DNA of 64,000 bases, from positions 52,214,963 to 52,278,962 of the forward strand of contig CAMGYJ010000008.1 in the NCBI GenBank assembly GCA_946122785.1. Direction: 5' to 3'. Each line of letters starts with the position of its first letter. The stretch's first letter is position 1. The notes beneath the pieces were generated by a model. It was not told where the DNA came from and made no database searches. It saw nothing but the letters and a program-made list of their open reading frames with translations. The stretch comes from Linum tenue (Eukaryota; Streptophyta; Magnoliopsida; Malpighiales; Linaceae). Below are positions 1-11,642 of this stretch, piece by piece. A program made the translations under genes and the position numbers.

Positions 1-785
1 TCTCTCGTCCCTACCATCCCCTCATCTCCTTCCTCGTTCAATCCGCTTCCATTGAGCCCATTGTTTGTTTCTCAATCTCATCTCCCTCTTCCTGTCGAGA
101 ATCTCCGCCCTCACCTCGTCCATCTGCAGTGGCAGCATCAGTGGAAGCGGGAAACCCTATTCTCTCCGCATCCATTCCGATCAAATCCAGCGAAACAAAA
201 AAATAATCTATCCGGGGTCCAGGCTGGCGGTGGGTTGCGGGAGGTTATTGAGGTTGGCCTGGGTATGGTGCATGTCGCCCAACGAGCTGCGGCGGTTCGA
301 TGGCGGGGGGTGAGGAGCTTCTTGATTCTGATTTGGAGCGAGGTCGTGACTCCCGAGGCGGCGGAGGAGACTTGGCCGGGTCCGTCATGAGTGAGACTCT
401 GCCTGGTTTCTGGGGCGTAGGTGAGATCCTGGAAATCGTCACCGACTTCCGTCACGGCGTCTCCTTCGCCTTTCTCCAATCGTCACCGACTTTCGCCCGG
501 AGAAGAAGCCTCAAGCGCTAAATCTTCAATCCGATAGATTCTCATTCAATTTGGGGTTTTCAGTTTTGGTTTGCTTGTACCTCCGATTATGAGAAGGGAC
601 GGCGACGATGAATTATGATGCAGGGGAAGGGACGACGACGACGACAAAATCCTCCGGCGATTGTCTCTCTTGTCGTCGCTTGCAAGTTGGGATTTGGGTT
701 GGGACCAAAGGTGGGGATTCAGCAGCTGGGGATTTGGGTTGGAACTGGTGGGGATTGGGGTTGGGATTGTTGCGTTGTTCCTCTG
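1..785. other. Unassigned GC-richer segment
   Basis: Several short overlapping open frames run on both strands, but none has a recognisable domain and none dominates. The base composition (CT-rich, then GC-rich with GAC triplets near 637-650) resembles a 5' untranslated region plus first exon or a captured gene fragment. I cannot assign a gene here. Confidence 0.4.
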
Positions 786-978
786 TTCTGGGTGTTTGCC
801 GGCTATCCGGTTATCCGACTAACCGTCGGTGATTTACCGGGAAGAACCCGGTACACCGTTTGGGGTTTGTTGGCTACCGCCAACCGATACCGCTGGTTAA
901 CGGTATAACCAGTAACCGCTGGTTATCGGTACAGTTTCCGGTTATACCGTTAACTGGGAAACCGTTTACCACCCCTAG
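786..978. repeat. Remnant of a hAT-like MITE (one end)
   Basis: This stretch is dense in CCGGTTA, ACCGGT and GGTTAACGG-type words in both orientations and ends in TTTACCACCCCTAG. That end resembles the TAGGGGTGG-type terminus of the hAT-like MITEs elsewhere in the window. The left end and the target duplication are not visible, so this is a truncated or decayed copy at best. Confidence 0.35.
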
Positions 979-1645
979 TCACCCCAAGGGCATGCCTTTA
1001 GGAGAGAGGATCCTATTCTTATACACATATCATAAGAGTAAAACTACCAATGTGGTAGTTTTTCCTTTGAGACTTATAGTTTTCAAAGCTATTCATTTTT
1101 CATTCATTTCCAACTGTTTCAGAGAAGGATCCATTCTCACGGTTAGATTCAATTTGTTCTCTAGGTTTGGGGTTGCATAAATAGATTTACAATTTGTGCT
1201 AGTGGCACGTGGTCGGGGACTTGCTGCAGAGAATGGCGGGGGGTGGTTGGGGAGGAGGGATGGTGACGACGGGGGATGAACAACCATCTACTGCCGCTGA
1301 AAAGCCACGTCATAGCCACATCAGCGTTAAATGCTATGTCACTAACTGAAAAAATCATTGACCGTAAGTTTTAATGGTCAACTCAAATGTCGGGCCAAAT
1401 TTATCCAATAATTTCAAAAACATTATTCTTAAAACTTAATTATTGGTTGAGAATAATCATTCTTAAAACTTAATTATTGGCTTCCAGATTTTAGGGAACA
1501 AAAAAGTGTACACTTCATTAATTCCTCCCATCAAAGTACAGAGATGGTGGCACAAATTCATCAAACAAGGGAATGAGACAAGTTAACCTAAAATTACAAT
1601 GATAAAACATATGCCCAATATTGTATCATGGTATTCATATACAAA
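979..1645. other. Unassigned non-coding DNA with a short tandem repeat
   Basis: No convincing gene. A unit containing CTTAAAACTTAATTATTGG occurs twice in tandem between about 1425 and 1482. The stretch near 1305-1400 (CACGTCATAGCCACATCAGC and following) resembles the terminal region of Mutator-like elements, but no partner end was found. Confidence 0.4.
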
Positions 1646-1651
1646 TATGGT

Positions 1652-1793
1652 GCCCCGTCTCACGCTATCATTTTCCTTTCACATCTCGTTAATGAATAGT
1701 GATGACAATTTGAACCTGTCCCGCAGTATTACTCAACCAGCTGATTCGCGATGGGGCAGGTATTACCCGACTCGAATTAGCGTGAGACGGGGC
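1652..1793. repeat. 16-bp perfect inverted repeat with 110-bp spacer
   Basis: GCCCCGTCTCACGCTA at 1652-1667 is matched by its exact reverse complement at 1778-1793. The interior and the DNA after it (to about 2110, with the palindrome TGGGTCGACCCA near 2031) contain further words of the CCCGC/GGGCAGG type. It looks like part of a small DNA transposon, but no target duplication could be defined. Confidence 0.5.
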
Positions 1794-2440
1794 ATGAGTA
1801 TCTACTTCTGACTCGCCACATTCTAGGTCCATTTTATCTAAATTTCTTACGGTATCTATACATATTTCTCCTATTTTTACTTTTCTTCAACTAGTTAGAG
1901 TCAATTTTTCAACTTGTTAGACTCAATTACCCATTCTATTTTCATTATTTTTCATTCATAAAGTGTTTTTCACTTCGTTTTATTGCAAAAAGTAAATTTG
2001 AGTGTATTTTTTTCAAATAACATGTAAGAGTGGGTCGACCCACCCCACCCCATACCCGCGCGGATTTTACCCATCCCGACTAACAGTAGCATGGGATGGG
2101 GCATAGTCCTCGACAAAAAAAATGTAGCAGAGTAATTACTATAGCGACTAAGGAAAAATGAGCAACAACACTAGAAATCGCTGCCAAATGTGGCGACAGA
2201 TTATTCGAACCGCCGCAGCCTATCCCTTCATCCTCCACCCCGCTGACGACAACTCCACCAACATCCACAACTACGTCACTTTTTCCCAAAACATGAAGCC
2301 CCCCGACAACAACGTTGGTGTCAGGCCAGCAACTAGTATTCATCGTTCATCATCAGCACAACTTCCTATTCCTCAACGCTGCCATGCTCTCCGCCACAAC
2401 CGTTCTGTCCATCGCCTTGTTAATTGATGACTTGGACTTA
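1794..2440. other. Unassigned AT-rich DNA
   Basis: No supported gene. Short open frames around 2080-2427 have no recognisable domain. The segment 2030-2105 is rich in CCCACCCC and GGGATGGGG words and may be the right part of the MITE-like structure at 1652. Confidence 0.35.
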
Positions 2441-2632
2441 TCTAGGTACCTATTTGTAATAATATAATATTACAGGAGTTACCTTGATAGATGGGTTAGG
2501 GCTGCAATATAACCTAACTATAACATATACATATTGTACCTCTGTTGTACAGAAAAACGAAGCTGAATAAGATTCTCAGGGAAATCACGTAAAATCGGGT
2601 GTTCTTGTCTCTTTAATTTCAAGTTCTTATCA
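2441..2632 (+). mobile_element. Putative 5' LTR of copia element A (left edge uncertain)
   Basis: The right edge is fixed by the adjoining primer-binding site and by the terminal CA at 2631-2632. The left edge is not resolved: I found no clear TG start or target duplication, and the sequence does not visibly match the terminal region after the element's coding end near 38.7 kb. It may be strongly diverged or belong to a recombined element. Confidence 0.4.
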
Positions 2633-2644
2633 TGGTATCAGATC
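2633..2644 (+). promoter_or_regulatory. Primer-binding site of copia A (initiator Met tRNA)
   Basis: TGGTATCAGATC directly follows the putative LTR end. It matches the usual plant copia site TGGTATCAGAGC, complementary to the 3' end of initiator methionine tRNA, at 11 of 12 positions. It would prime minus-strand DNA synthesis. Confidence 0.8.
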
Positions 2645-3008
2645 GCCGGCTGCTCTCTCATTGTTGGTTTTTGGATGCTCCTGTTAGTGTCTTCGGCTGC
2701 ATCATTATTGGGGTTTTCTTGGGATTCTTGGGATCTTCTTGGCTGCCTCTCTTATTTCCTCACTTGGACTTTCTCTCGGCTGTCCGCTTTCGAGCTTCTC
2801 TCCGGCTGCTTCTGTTGTTGTTCTCGACGGTATCTCTTTGTGCGCCGCCTGGCCTCTTTGTGTGGTAATTCACTCTTGGCTCTTTATTATGATTGGTACT
2901 CTCGGCAGCTACTTGTCTTTTGCTATTCTTGACTCTTTTATTGTGGGTGGAATTTTCCTCTTGTTACTCTTGGATCTTTCATTGTGGTTGGCACTATCAG
3001 CAGATTAG
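2645..3008 (+). other. Copia A leader with imperfect repeats
   Basis: Untranslated leader between primer-binding site and gag. From about 2870 to 3000 a unit of the type ACTCTTGG-CTTTATTGTGG-TGGCACTATCAGCAG recurs imperfectly. Short open frames here are leucine/serine-rich and low in complexity and are not counted as genes. Confidence 0.5.
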
Positions 3009-3887
3009 TTGTTTATTCTATTCGGCTGCTCCTTGTTGATTGTCTGCTGCCCGATTGAGTCTGCAAAGCCCGACTTTGTCTCCATCCTCTTCGGCGGGAA
3101 GAACTTCCCACTATGGGAATTTCAATTTCGCACGTTTGTTCAAGGTAAACGTCTGTTTCCTATCTTACTTGGAACTCGGACTCAACCTGCTGCCACTGAT
3201 GAGGAGGCTTCTGCTGATTGGGAGGCCGATAATGCTCATGTCATTACATGGCTCATTGCTTCTGTCGATGTTCCCACCGGTCTGAGCTTGTGTCGTTTTA
3301 CTACTGCTAGTGCCATGTGGAAGCACTTAGTTTTGACGAACTCCCAGGCTAGTGCGTCTCGTCAGTTTGGGATCGAGATTGCTCTTGCTGGTTTGTCTCA
3401 GGGTAATATGGACATCATGTCTTATTATCAAGCTGCGATGCATCTCTGGAGTGAGAGTGATCTCCTGTCTGCGTCCCTCTCGGATACTCTAGCTTCAGCC
3501 CCCACCATAGTTGAACGTACTCGCTCTAGGATTATGCATTTCTTGATGAAGCTCTGTCGCGAGTATGAGCCCATTCGGGCTTTGTTACTTAATCAGAATA
3601 TGACCGAGTTGGACTTTGTGTTAGCTGAACTTTATCGTGAGGAGCATCGCCTTAAGAGTCAGGCTCAGATTGACTCTGCTTCTGCTCAATCAGTTGATCA
3701 AGCCGCTGCCTTTGCTGCCTCCTCGTACAAGCCTCGATTTCATTCCTCTAGTAGTGACCAAGGGGCGCCTACCGATCGTGTCTGTCATTATTGTCGCGAC
3801 CCGGGTCATATTCAACCGTTCTGCAAAAAACGCAACTGGTGCAATTATTGTAAGCATGCTGGTCACATTCTTAGCGAATGTTGCTAG
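3009..3887 (+). pseudogene. Copia A gag (nucleocapsid with two zinc knuckles)
   Basis: Encodes a Ty1/copia Gag protein, which would package element RNA into cytoplasmic virus-like particles. The 292-residue frame has the copia Gag core (FGGKNFPLWEFQFRTFVQGK near residues 28-47) and two C-terminal CCHC knuckles, CHYCRDPGHIQPFC and CNYCKHAGHILSEC. A TAG stop (3885-3887) comes right after the second knuckle, while the same frame stays open afterwards into the protease. The stop is therefore probably a mutation in a former gag-pol frame, although a leaky stop cannot be excluded. The true start is uncertain because the residues before about position 20 look like leader. Confidence 0.85.
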
Positions 3888-4219
3888 CGGGGTCGTCGTC
3901 CTCAGTCTCGCTCGTCCGGTCTGCCTCCTATTCTTGATGCCTATGTGGTGATGAGTGCCCCAGCTCCTGCGTTGGCCTCTTCTTCCACAGGTGGAGTCTC
4001 CAAGTCTGAGCTGACCCAGCTTATTCATGAAGCCCTCCAGGAAGTTATGAGTTCGCCATTTTTTGGTGACTCCAGTTCAGGTAACCCTCATCGTTGGCTT
4101 CTTGATTCTGCTGCTTTTCATCATATGACTAACCATGGCAGTGTCTTTAAGTCACTTAAACCGATTAATCAACGGTTACAAGTGGCTAATGGTGTTGTTC
4201 TTCCTATCACGGGGGTTGG
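3888..4219 (+). pseudogene. Copia A protease, N-terminal part
   Basis: In the same frame as gag after one stop codon. Shows the retropepsin active-site region as LLDSAAFHHMTNH, with DSAA instead of the usual DSGA, followed by a flap-like stretch (VANGVVLPITGVG). The reading breaks off at 4219, where an unrelated LTR begins. The matching downstream half (pre-integrase domain) resumes at about 33.64 kb, with some tens of codons missing in between. Aspartic protease would process Gag-Pol; this copy cannot make a full enzyme. Confidence 0.8.
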
Positions 4220-4344
4220 TGTAAACACCCCGACATTTGGGTTTGAGTTCGACCATAATAAGTGAACGATTAGCTATAGATGGTTACGTACGAATAGTTG
4301 CAACTGTGAATTAGGAATAATAATAATAATAATAATAATAATAA
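4220..4344 (+). mobile_element. Truncated left end of an LTR related to the one at 36368
   Basis: Starts TGTAAACACCCCGACATTTG and continues through GAGTTCGACCATAATA to an (AAT)n run. This parallels, word for word with substitutions, the first 120 bp of the solo LTR at 36368 (TGGAACACTCTGACCTTTAG, GGTTCGACCTTAATA, then AAT repeats). After the microsatellite the similarity stops, so only the first 5% of the LTR remains. It abuts the break in the copia A protease. Confidence 0.65.
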
Positions 4345-5540
4345 GGGTAATGTCTTTTTTTCATCCACACTTTTTTTCAAATTCTTTTATATTATCCAAA
4401 CCTATCGAAATACTAAGAATTAGCCAAATGTTAACTTTCAGTTAGCAATTTTGTTAGTAATATTGACTTGGCAAAATGATACTCACTTGGAAGAGACTGG
4501 AGAGCCAGCGTCGGGCCAGCGTCGGGCCCAAATTCCCTCGACTAATGAAGGTGCGAAAAGCTCACCACACAGGCATGCACGTGCACATCAGCAAACTCTG
4601 ACATCACGGTCAAATTTGCTGACAAGAACCCTTTCAGTGTCGTCTTCGGTCTGTAGCGTCGCCATCCCCCGCCCCTGAAATTAATTTATTACTCCGTCAA
4701 ACGCTGCAAACTCCCCCAATTGAAGAACTGCAATTATTAGATATTTTTCTATTAAAACAACATTTGTAAGAATATACATAACCAAGATGGGCCTCTGGCG
4801 AATTAAGGCCACTTCAAATTAAGGTCAACTTAACTTCATTCCTTCTCCAGAGGTGATGTATTCAGTTTGACAGCATAACCTTTTCACCCGTATGGAAAAC
4901 TGGATTGAATTAACAAAGCACCCCCTTACCCCACAAATAATCCCAAGTTAGTAAGTTACAATGGTATTACAAATGAAACCCATCTTCATGCCTGCCACCA
5001 TTACCCAGTTAATGTTCGACATCAAAATGAATATGCTACCTAACAACAGGGAGCAAGAGGCTGCTTTTGTAGAGTAAAAACATGCTCAATTGACAATCCT
5101 GTTACAACACAACCAACAAAACAATATTAGTAACGGACTTAAATCATAATGTTCTAAAATAAATATAATTTAAGGAGCAGGAGACAATTACTTCAATCCA
5201 CACATACAAGAACCTCTCCCATAAGAACCCTGAGGGTACTAATTATTTTATATTTAGAGATATAATAATGAGATTCAATAAATAGGATCATGGGTTACTA
5301 CAACAATATAAATACTTTCAAATGACTTTCCATAACCAACATGGACACCCACTGGCCACTATATATGTTAAAATATATTTTCACCACAAGTAATAAGTGC
5401 CCTACCTCCCATGATCTCCATGTTTGTCCACAATTTCTGCGATTTTCACATCCATATCTTATTTTTTTACGAAAACTATATAAGGCCAACTATTAGCAAG
5501 TTAAAATGTTTGCTGCCATTCAACAAACTTGCTCTTTTTC
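4345..5540. other. Unassigned non-coding DNA
   Basis: AT-rich with no supported gene. A short tandem word, AGCGTCGGGCC, occurs twice near 4508-4530. No target duplications or terminal repeats were found. Confidence 0.4.
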
Positions 5541-7260
5541 ATTGTTTGGTATCACTGATGGATCTCCGCAGTCTATCCCAGCTTTTTCATTGACCAGGCT
5601 GTTCGCATCAGGCTCCTTCGCTTATGGCACACAACGAGGCCATATGGTGTCACACTTGACAAAAATCATTTGTTGTTTCTAGACAACCATGTATCATTGT
5701 TTTCTAATTTTATATTCATGACTCTTAGATACTTTGGATTGGGCAGTAGACTATAAAATATTGATCTGGTGTTGACTGTTATTTGCAGGGAAAGGAGACG
5801 CAAGGATCCGTTGATATCCTTAATGTTCATTTCTTTCATCCAATTCTTCACGAGAGAAGAATTTATGCATTGAGCAACTTCGTCATCCAAGAATATGATG
5901 CTCATTATAGGGTTGCACCTGCCACCCTCTGAACCCGTTTCCACAATAACACAGTGGTGGAGGAAGTACAGAATGCACCAGATATTACCAACCCACAGTT
6001 TCCAGTTTTTGAAGGCTGAGGAGCTTTCCTTTGCTGTTCACGATCATTTCTATCTGCCTGGTATTTCTCAACCACAATGAAAACTCTATTAGGCTGGCTT
6101 GATGTTTATGCAGTCCCTAATCATTTGTATCACTTTAGATTTGATTGGAGTGATTGTAGCTATTGAACCAGAAGATGCCTTATTCGAAGATGCTGCTCTC
6201 CTAAGGCGCAAGAGTGTTCATCTTAGACTGCTTGAGTAATTCTGTTTGTTTTTGGTGTCGATTACATTTTATCATGTTCTTATCTTATGTTCACCATTGA
6301 ATATTCTGATTTTTTATTTTAGAGGGCATATAGTAGAAATCGTCTTATGGGACGATTTAATTGGCCAATTCCAAGCTGTGATGCCTAATCATCCAAAACC
6401 AGGATCTGTAGTTGTATTCACTTCAGTTGTTGACAGACATTTCCAAGCTCTTTTACCTTTTATTGATTCTAAGTTTCCGTGATAAGCTTTTATTTGATGT
6501 TAGTACTTATTGAATTTGTTTTCATCTTGGTTCTAGGCGAAGAATATTGTGTGGGATCAAATGAAACAAAAGTATACTAGAACTTGCACTATCCTCATGT
6601 TCACCCCTGCTGAATAAGTATATAGGCTTTAATTACACATGATCAGTGGTATTCGTATTATTTTCCCCATGTCTTGGATTTTTTTTAACAAACAGTATAG
6701 AGAATGTCCTTCTAGCCATCGTCTACACTTTTGAGAAAGCTTTGGGGATAAGCACCATATGTTCCATTCCGGAACTTAACCTCTACAAGGTTGACAACAA
6801 CAACCAAGTGCTTCTTTGTGCACTTTGTGTCAATTTGCCTTAGATTATTTTCCTACAAAGTCCTATTTTGATAGCATTCAACAACATAATGCTTGGGTTC
6901 GACAGTAGTGATCATTGCACAAAGTCTCTGATGCTTTCTTTCACCAATGAAGAATTAGGTTTCACCTCCATAATGCTAGATTTAAACATTACTTTGGTTC
7001 TTATTACAGGACAGGCTGTACATTACGACTACAACAGTGAAGGATGTGACTGTATTTTGGTCAGTTGTGAGTCTCAGATTTGAGGTGCGGGTGACTGCTG
7101 CTAATGGACCTAATGAGGCTTCTATCATTTTCACAACTTTCAAATTTTGTTGGATAGCAAGTCGTGTTGGTGCGTCGAGCGCAAGACGTTCTCCCTTTGA
7201 TTGTGCTTTTCGTACTGTTTCTAGCACCTGCAAAACCTTCTCTTGAAACTTTTACCAAGA
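5541..7260 (+). pseudogene. Replication protein A large-subunit-like pseudogene
   Basis: Separated plus-strand stretches resemble plant RPA70-like proteins in the expected order. A first OB-fold strand (FIDQAVRIRLLRLWHTTRPY, about 5592-5653) is followed by a DUF223-like part (ILHERRIYALSNFVIQEYDA, about 5837-5896), a second OB fold (GHIVEIVLWDDLIGQFQAVM, about 6323-6382) and a C-terminal OB stretch (LRFEVRVTAANGPNEASIIF, about 7072-7131). The family binds single-stranded DNA in replication and repair, and such genes are often carried by plant Helitrons. Stops and frame changes between the blocks, some possibly introns, leave no intact gene. Assignment rests on motif resemblance only. Confidence 0.5.
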
Positions 7261-7547
7261 ACAAATGAAGATTTCAATCTCAAGGAAGTTTGATCCAAAA
7301 TGAGCAAGGATAACTTCCTTTGATGTGTTTTCAAGTTTCGGCAGAGATGGCACTTTCCGGGCCGAGAATCCAATACTTAAAGCAGGCCCACCTTGTGTCT
7401 TCACTTATGCCTGTGAGAATACTTCACCTGGTCCAAAAAAAAAGTTAACTAATATTAACCCAAACCTTACCAAATACTCACTGTTTTATTAACCTGTCAC
7501 AGACTCTTTCTTCTCTTTGTTTTCGATCAAACAACCCTGTACTTTTA
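7261..7547. other. Short unassigned interval
   Basis: No coding or repeat signal recognised; it ends in the TTA target site of the Tourist-like element that follows. Confidence 0.4.
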
Positions 7548-8516
7548 GGGCCCGTTTAGTATCATTTTGTTGTTGTTGTGGTTGCAGTGGTGTTGTGTAA
7601 ACAGATGTACAACCACAACAGGAAAAAAACAGAAAACACAAACCTGTTTAGTTGATAAATCTGAAAAATCATGAAAGCTGACAACAAGAAACAAAAACGC
7701 GTTTAGTTACTACTGTACATGCTACAAAACAAAGAACCATTTTCATCACCATTTTCAACAATTTTCTCCATAACTGAGGTAAACCACAAAACAATGAACA
7801 TAGCAATCAATCCAAATTCATAAATAACTAATCTAGCAATCACTACATACATGCCAAATTCATCAACATATTCAGAAAGTATAGATTAACATAATACTTT
7901 GAAGAAGTTGAAGTTACCTGCTGTGGGGGAGATGAAGTGAGGCTTTTGTGGAGGGGAAGTGGTCGGCGGTGGCAGGGGGGACTGGCGACGGCGGCGAGGT
8001 GCACGGGCGGACGTCGGCGGCGGGTCGGCGGGCTACACGGCGGAGGTGGCGGAGGGGTCGGGCGCGGCGGGCTGGGTCGGCGCAGAGGCGGAGGGCGGCG
8101 CGGTGGAGGTGAGGCGGAGGTGGTGCCTCTGTTGAGAATGGTGGCGGCCGACCTCTGTTGAGAAGAGTTTGGGGGGAGAAGGGTTTGGGGAGGGGGGGGG
8201 GGGGCGGCTGATAAGTTGAAGTAGGGTTGGGGGCTGTGTTAAAAAAATAAAAATAAAAATTTGCTTCTGTGGGGATTCGAAAACTTGTCTGGTTTAATGA
8301 AATCAAGTGCCCAACCAGTAGGAATCCCATGTGCAACAAGTTTAAGAATCAGATCCAAAGCAATAAATTGTTGTTTCTCATATTTGGGCCCTGTTGTGCA
8401 ACTCTGATTCACAACAGAAAATAAAAACCCAACTAAACACGATTTTTTTTCTTGGTTTTCCAAATTTCATAAAACAAAACAGAAACAAAAAACAAGCAAC
8501 AATACTAAACGGGCCC
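7548..8516. mobile_element. Tourist-like (PIF/Harbinger) non-autonomous transposon
   Basis: Terminal inverted repeats begin GGGCCCGTTTAGTAT at both ends (15 bp perfect, then diverging) and the 969-bp element is flanked by the 3-bp duplication TTA (7545-7547 and 8517-8519). GGGCC-type termini with a TTA/TAA duplication are the hallmark of PIF/Harbinger elements, which are mobilised in trans by a relative's transposase. No transposase is encoded. The interior is odd: 7920-8220 is extremely GC-rich (GGCGG repeats) inside an AT-rich element, giving proline/arginine-rich spurious frames on both strands, and could be acquired host DNA. Confidence 0.85.
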
Positions 8517-8519
8517 TTA

Positions 8520-11484
8520 GTTCTTCAAACACAATAGTAATAGCTAACCCAGAACTGAAACAGAGTAAGAACAAAAGTAACAGAGACACAGAACTTTTAC
8601 GTTGTATCTGGTGTTAGGTGATTAACGAACCCAACACCGACTAATCCACGGTCAGAGTATCTCTCTCTTGCAATATCTGACGATTCACTGGAGATATGTT
8701 CTTGAAGCTCTTGCAGAGTACAAATGAAAATCCCCGATTAGCTTCCCAGCCAATTGATCACTCCAATCCCCTTGATCAACTCTCCGTCGATCAAGAACCA
8801 GGTATCTCCCCAATACCGTAATCTCGATTAACTCCCCGTCAACCGAAATCCCTTTTCCTATCAAACTACCCACAACAGGTACCCTTTGCTCTCTATCGTA
8901 GTATTGATCTCCCGGAAAAGTTACCTCCTGTAGCTATTGCAAGACTCCTTTTATATTGAAGCTTTTGGCTGTTGCATTTGAATCGACTTGCCTTGTTGGT
9001 GTGATCATGAATCTCCTTGGAAATGGTAAGCTCCTTGCTTCTCAATCTTTTCATTTTCCCGTTGGCTTTTCCTTTTGTGAGAGCATCTGATTAATTGTGA
9101 TTCCACCCAAAAAGGAAGGTTACTTCTTTTGATGGAATGACGCTGTACCGGCTTCTTCCACTTCCAATTAACTTGAGCAGCAAGGTAGTGATAGCCAATT
9201 CATTATACCACCAGGAGAAGTGATACCACCATTTAACTTCTTTCTCAGCTTGGTCCTGAGTAGGCAAGTTTCCTTTCCTGCATTCCTCAGTCAAAGCATT
9301 AGTTCCAAATTCTTATTACCAATTAAGTTAACCACTCTTATGACCATTTCTATGCTTGAATCGAGATTGGCAAAGAACATGCTGCATCATTCAACCTTGT
9401 TCAACAACGCGAGACAATTCCACAGTTTAAGAGTAAATCACTAAACTGAGTTTGCTCGTTTCAAGCTTTACCAAGCCAAACACCAAATCACATAGCTTCA
9501 CCTAATTCTCAGTAGTTTTGGCTCCTCTTGCACTTGCTAATTCAGCAAACAACATTTCACAGTTTAAGGATAAATCACTAAACTGAAGTGTCATTTCCAT
9601 GTTTTCTAAGATCGACAACAATCATCTTCTTATGACAGTTTAGTCTAAATAAATGATTTGACTAGTTTGAGAGCTGCAACACACACTAGCTCACACACAG
9701 TGAAAACTATATTGCTGATGGGAAGCTTTTCTCCCAACAAGTCGTATAATTCAGGCGACGGACATAGACTGGATGACAAACTTCACGACCCACCTAGCTT
9801 TTCTAAGGAGCAATTTATTCAAGCTTATGGTTGAAGTTGGCAATTTCAACGCTTCAACCAATGAGTTTGATTTAGTTTTTTGCAAATTATTCTGGTAGAG
9901 GGTGATTTAGGCCGTAAGTCGTGGTTTCTTTTTAAGGACAATTTCTTCATGTTTGTTAAAATTATGGATGTTGAACTCTTTGTGCGTAGAAATTTTTAAT
10001 TTCCTAAGCCATCCACTGCCTGTAGGTTTGAACTCATCCAAGTCTTCATCATGTTTTCACATTACTTTGAGTTTGAAACTACTGGAAGTTTCTTACTCTG
10101 TCCAGAATTCTTTTTGTTACTATTGTTCTGCTACCACATCCTTTTCTTTGTCAACAAAAAACAAATGCATATTGGTGCTTAGCATTTTGTTATATGAATT
10201 ATAAATATATTCAGGGAACTCTCATTTACAAGCGGAATGGGTGTATTTTATCTTTTCCTAGAACAAAGGAAGGTTGCAAAGCTTGCGACTCGAAGAGAAA
10301 CTTAACAAAAATCATACTGCTGAAATTTCTCATCCAAGTCTTAGCACACCTACTTCCCTACTGATAACCAAGCACTAATTCTCCAAAACTGGCTAAATTC
10401 AAATTCTCATTTGGCTCATCGTTCAGAATAGCGTACCTCCGTAGGTTTTACATTGTAGTGCACTGATTGGAAGAGCTTTTTCCGGCAAGTTGAAAACTAC
10501 TAGAAGAGCGCTGAGTTTAGTTTCCGCCGGAAGCATTCTGAACCTTGGTACCCTGACCATATACAAAACAAACCAACAACATCATTATTAATTTGCTGTT
10601 CTTTGTACTTGCTGGTAGACTTACCATATTATTAGGTGTGAAAACTGTTTCTGTTAGTTGACTTATTGAATTTACTCTTTCTACTTCTACCCAAAAGAAT
10701 TCGACCTTCTTTTATTCTACCACACTTTACTTTTTCATCTACAAAAAACAATCGGTAAAAAAAAGCAAGCTTGATTGAAACTTACATGCCAACGCCACCG
10801 CAGACTGCCCATAAGGAAAGAATGCCACTATGATTTTCAGCAGCCTTACAAAAGCTATGCCTCTTCTCCATGTCAATGAGTGCCAATTATTTATCCAAAA
10901 TCAACATTCCCCCTACCGAATTCGAAAGAAAAGGTTATGGTTTTGTCTTTTTACAGTTCAGAATGGATGCAAAGCTTAATAAACCATTTAATTTTATGCA
11001 TCAACTATCAGTGGAAAACAACCAACCTAGCAATTGTGGCTGTCGCTGGAACAGTCTCTGAAATTGCGCCAAAGGTAATCTGTGCATCTGGACAAGGGAC
11101 AAAGTGCTGCCAATTTTTCGATTCAGTCTTCCAACCCAGAACCCTCCATACCCACCGAAGAACACCAACCCAGAACTAATGAACGCCGTAATTGATAGGG
11201 TTCCTCTTCAACATTCGCTCGACAACCCATTGTTGCAAGCTCCGAATGAAAGCGAAAAATCTGGGAGGGAGACGGAGGAAAGAAGGGTTCGAGTGGGTTC
11301 CAGAGTTATATGTTTCTCGAGAGAAATGGAGCGGATGAGGAGCTAAAAATCTGACTTCTGATTCTGTCCGGCCTATAAGGTTGGTTGGGTTGGATTGGGT
11401 TGAGCTAAAAATAAAAATAAACTATTACATATTTATTACAATGAGTTTGATTTAATAAAGAGTTATATTATTAGTCAAATCATG
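8520..11484. other. Unassigned 3-kb non-coding stretch
   Basis: AT-rich with no frame longer than 99 residues and no domain recognised. Segments around 8640-8900, 9090-9440 and 9950-10200 look exon-like in composition but give no identifiable protein. The end (11170-11345) has a frame rich in E/R/S with no family match I know. I see no terminal repeats here. Confidence 0.4.
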
Positions 11485-11642
11485 AAATCCAACACAAATA
11501 TTTTTTTTTTTTTTTTGACTGGAAACCTGGAAAATATTATTAAAACTTAGGTTCCAAGACCCAAATCAGCCTCAACCAAACAACCAAGGGTAAGTGGAGG
11601 GTTATCAACCCAGACCACTTGCTAAATCCAAGACAAATATTT
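11485..11642 (-). mobile_element. Tiny poly(A) retroposon (SINE or truncated LINE)
   Basis: A 120-bp insert (11504-11623) begins on the plus strand with a T run, the poly(A) tail of a minus-strand element. It is flanked by near-identical 19-bp direct repeats, AAATCCAACACAAATATTT at 11485-11503 and the same with one change at 11624-11642. A poly(A) tail with long, variable target duplications indicates insertion by LINE machinery. With so little body left, a SINE and a 5'-truncated L1 cannot be told apart. Confidence 0.7.

Noticed and set aside
1..600. Possible first exon of a host gene
   Set aside because: Composition is suggestive, but no frame, splice partner or domain could be supported.
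7914..8339. 141-residue proline/arginine-rich open frame on the minus strand
   Set aside because: Low-complexity product of the GC island in the Tourist-like element, with comparable frames on the other strand.
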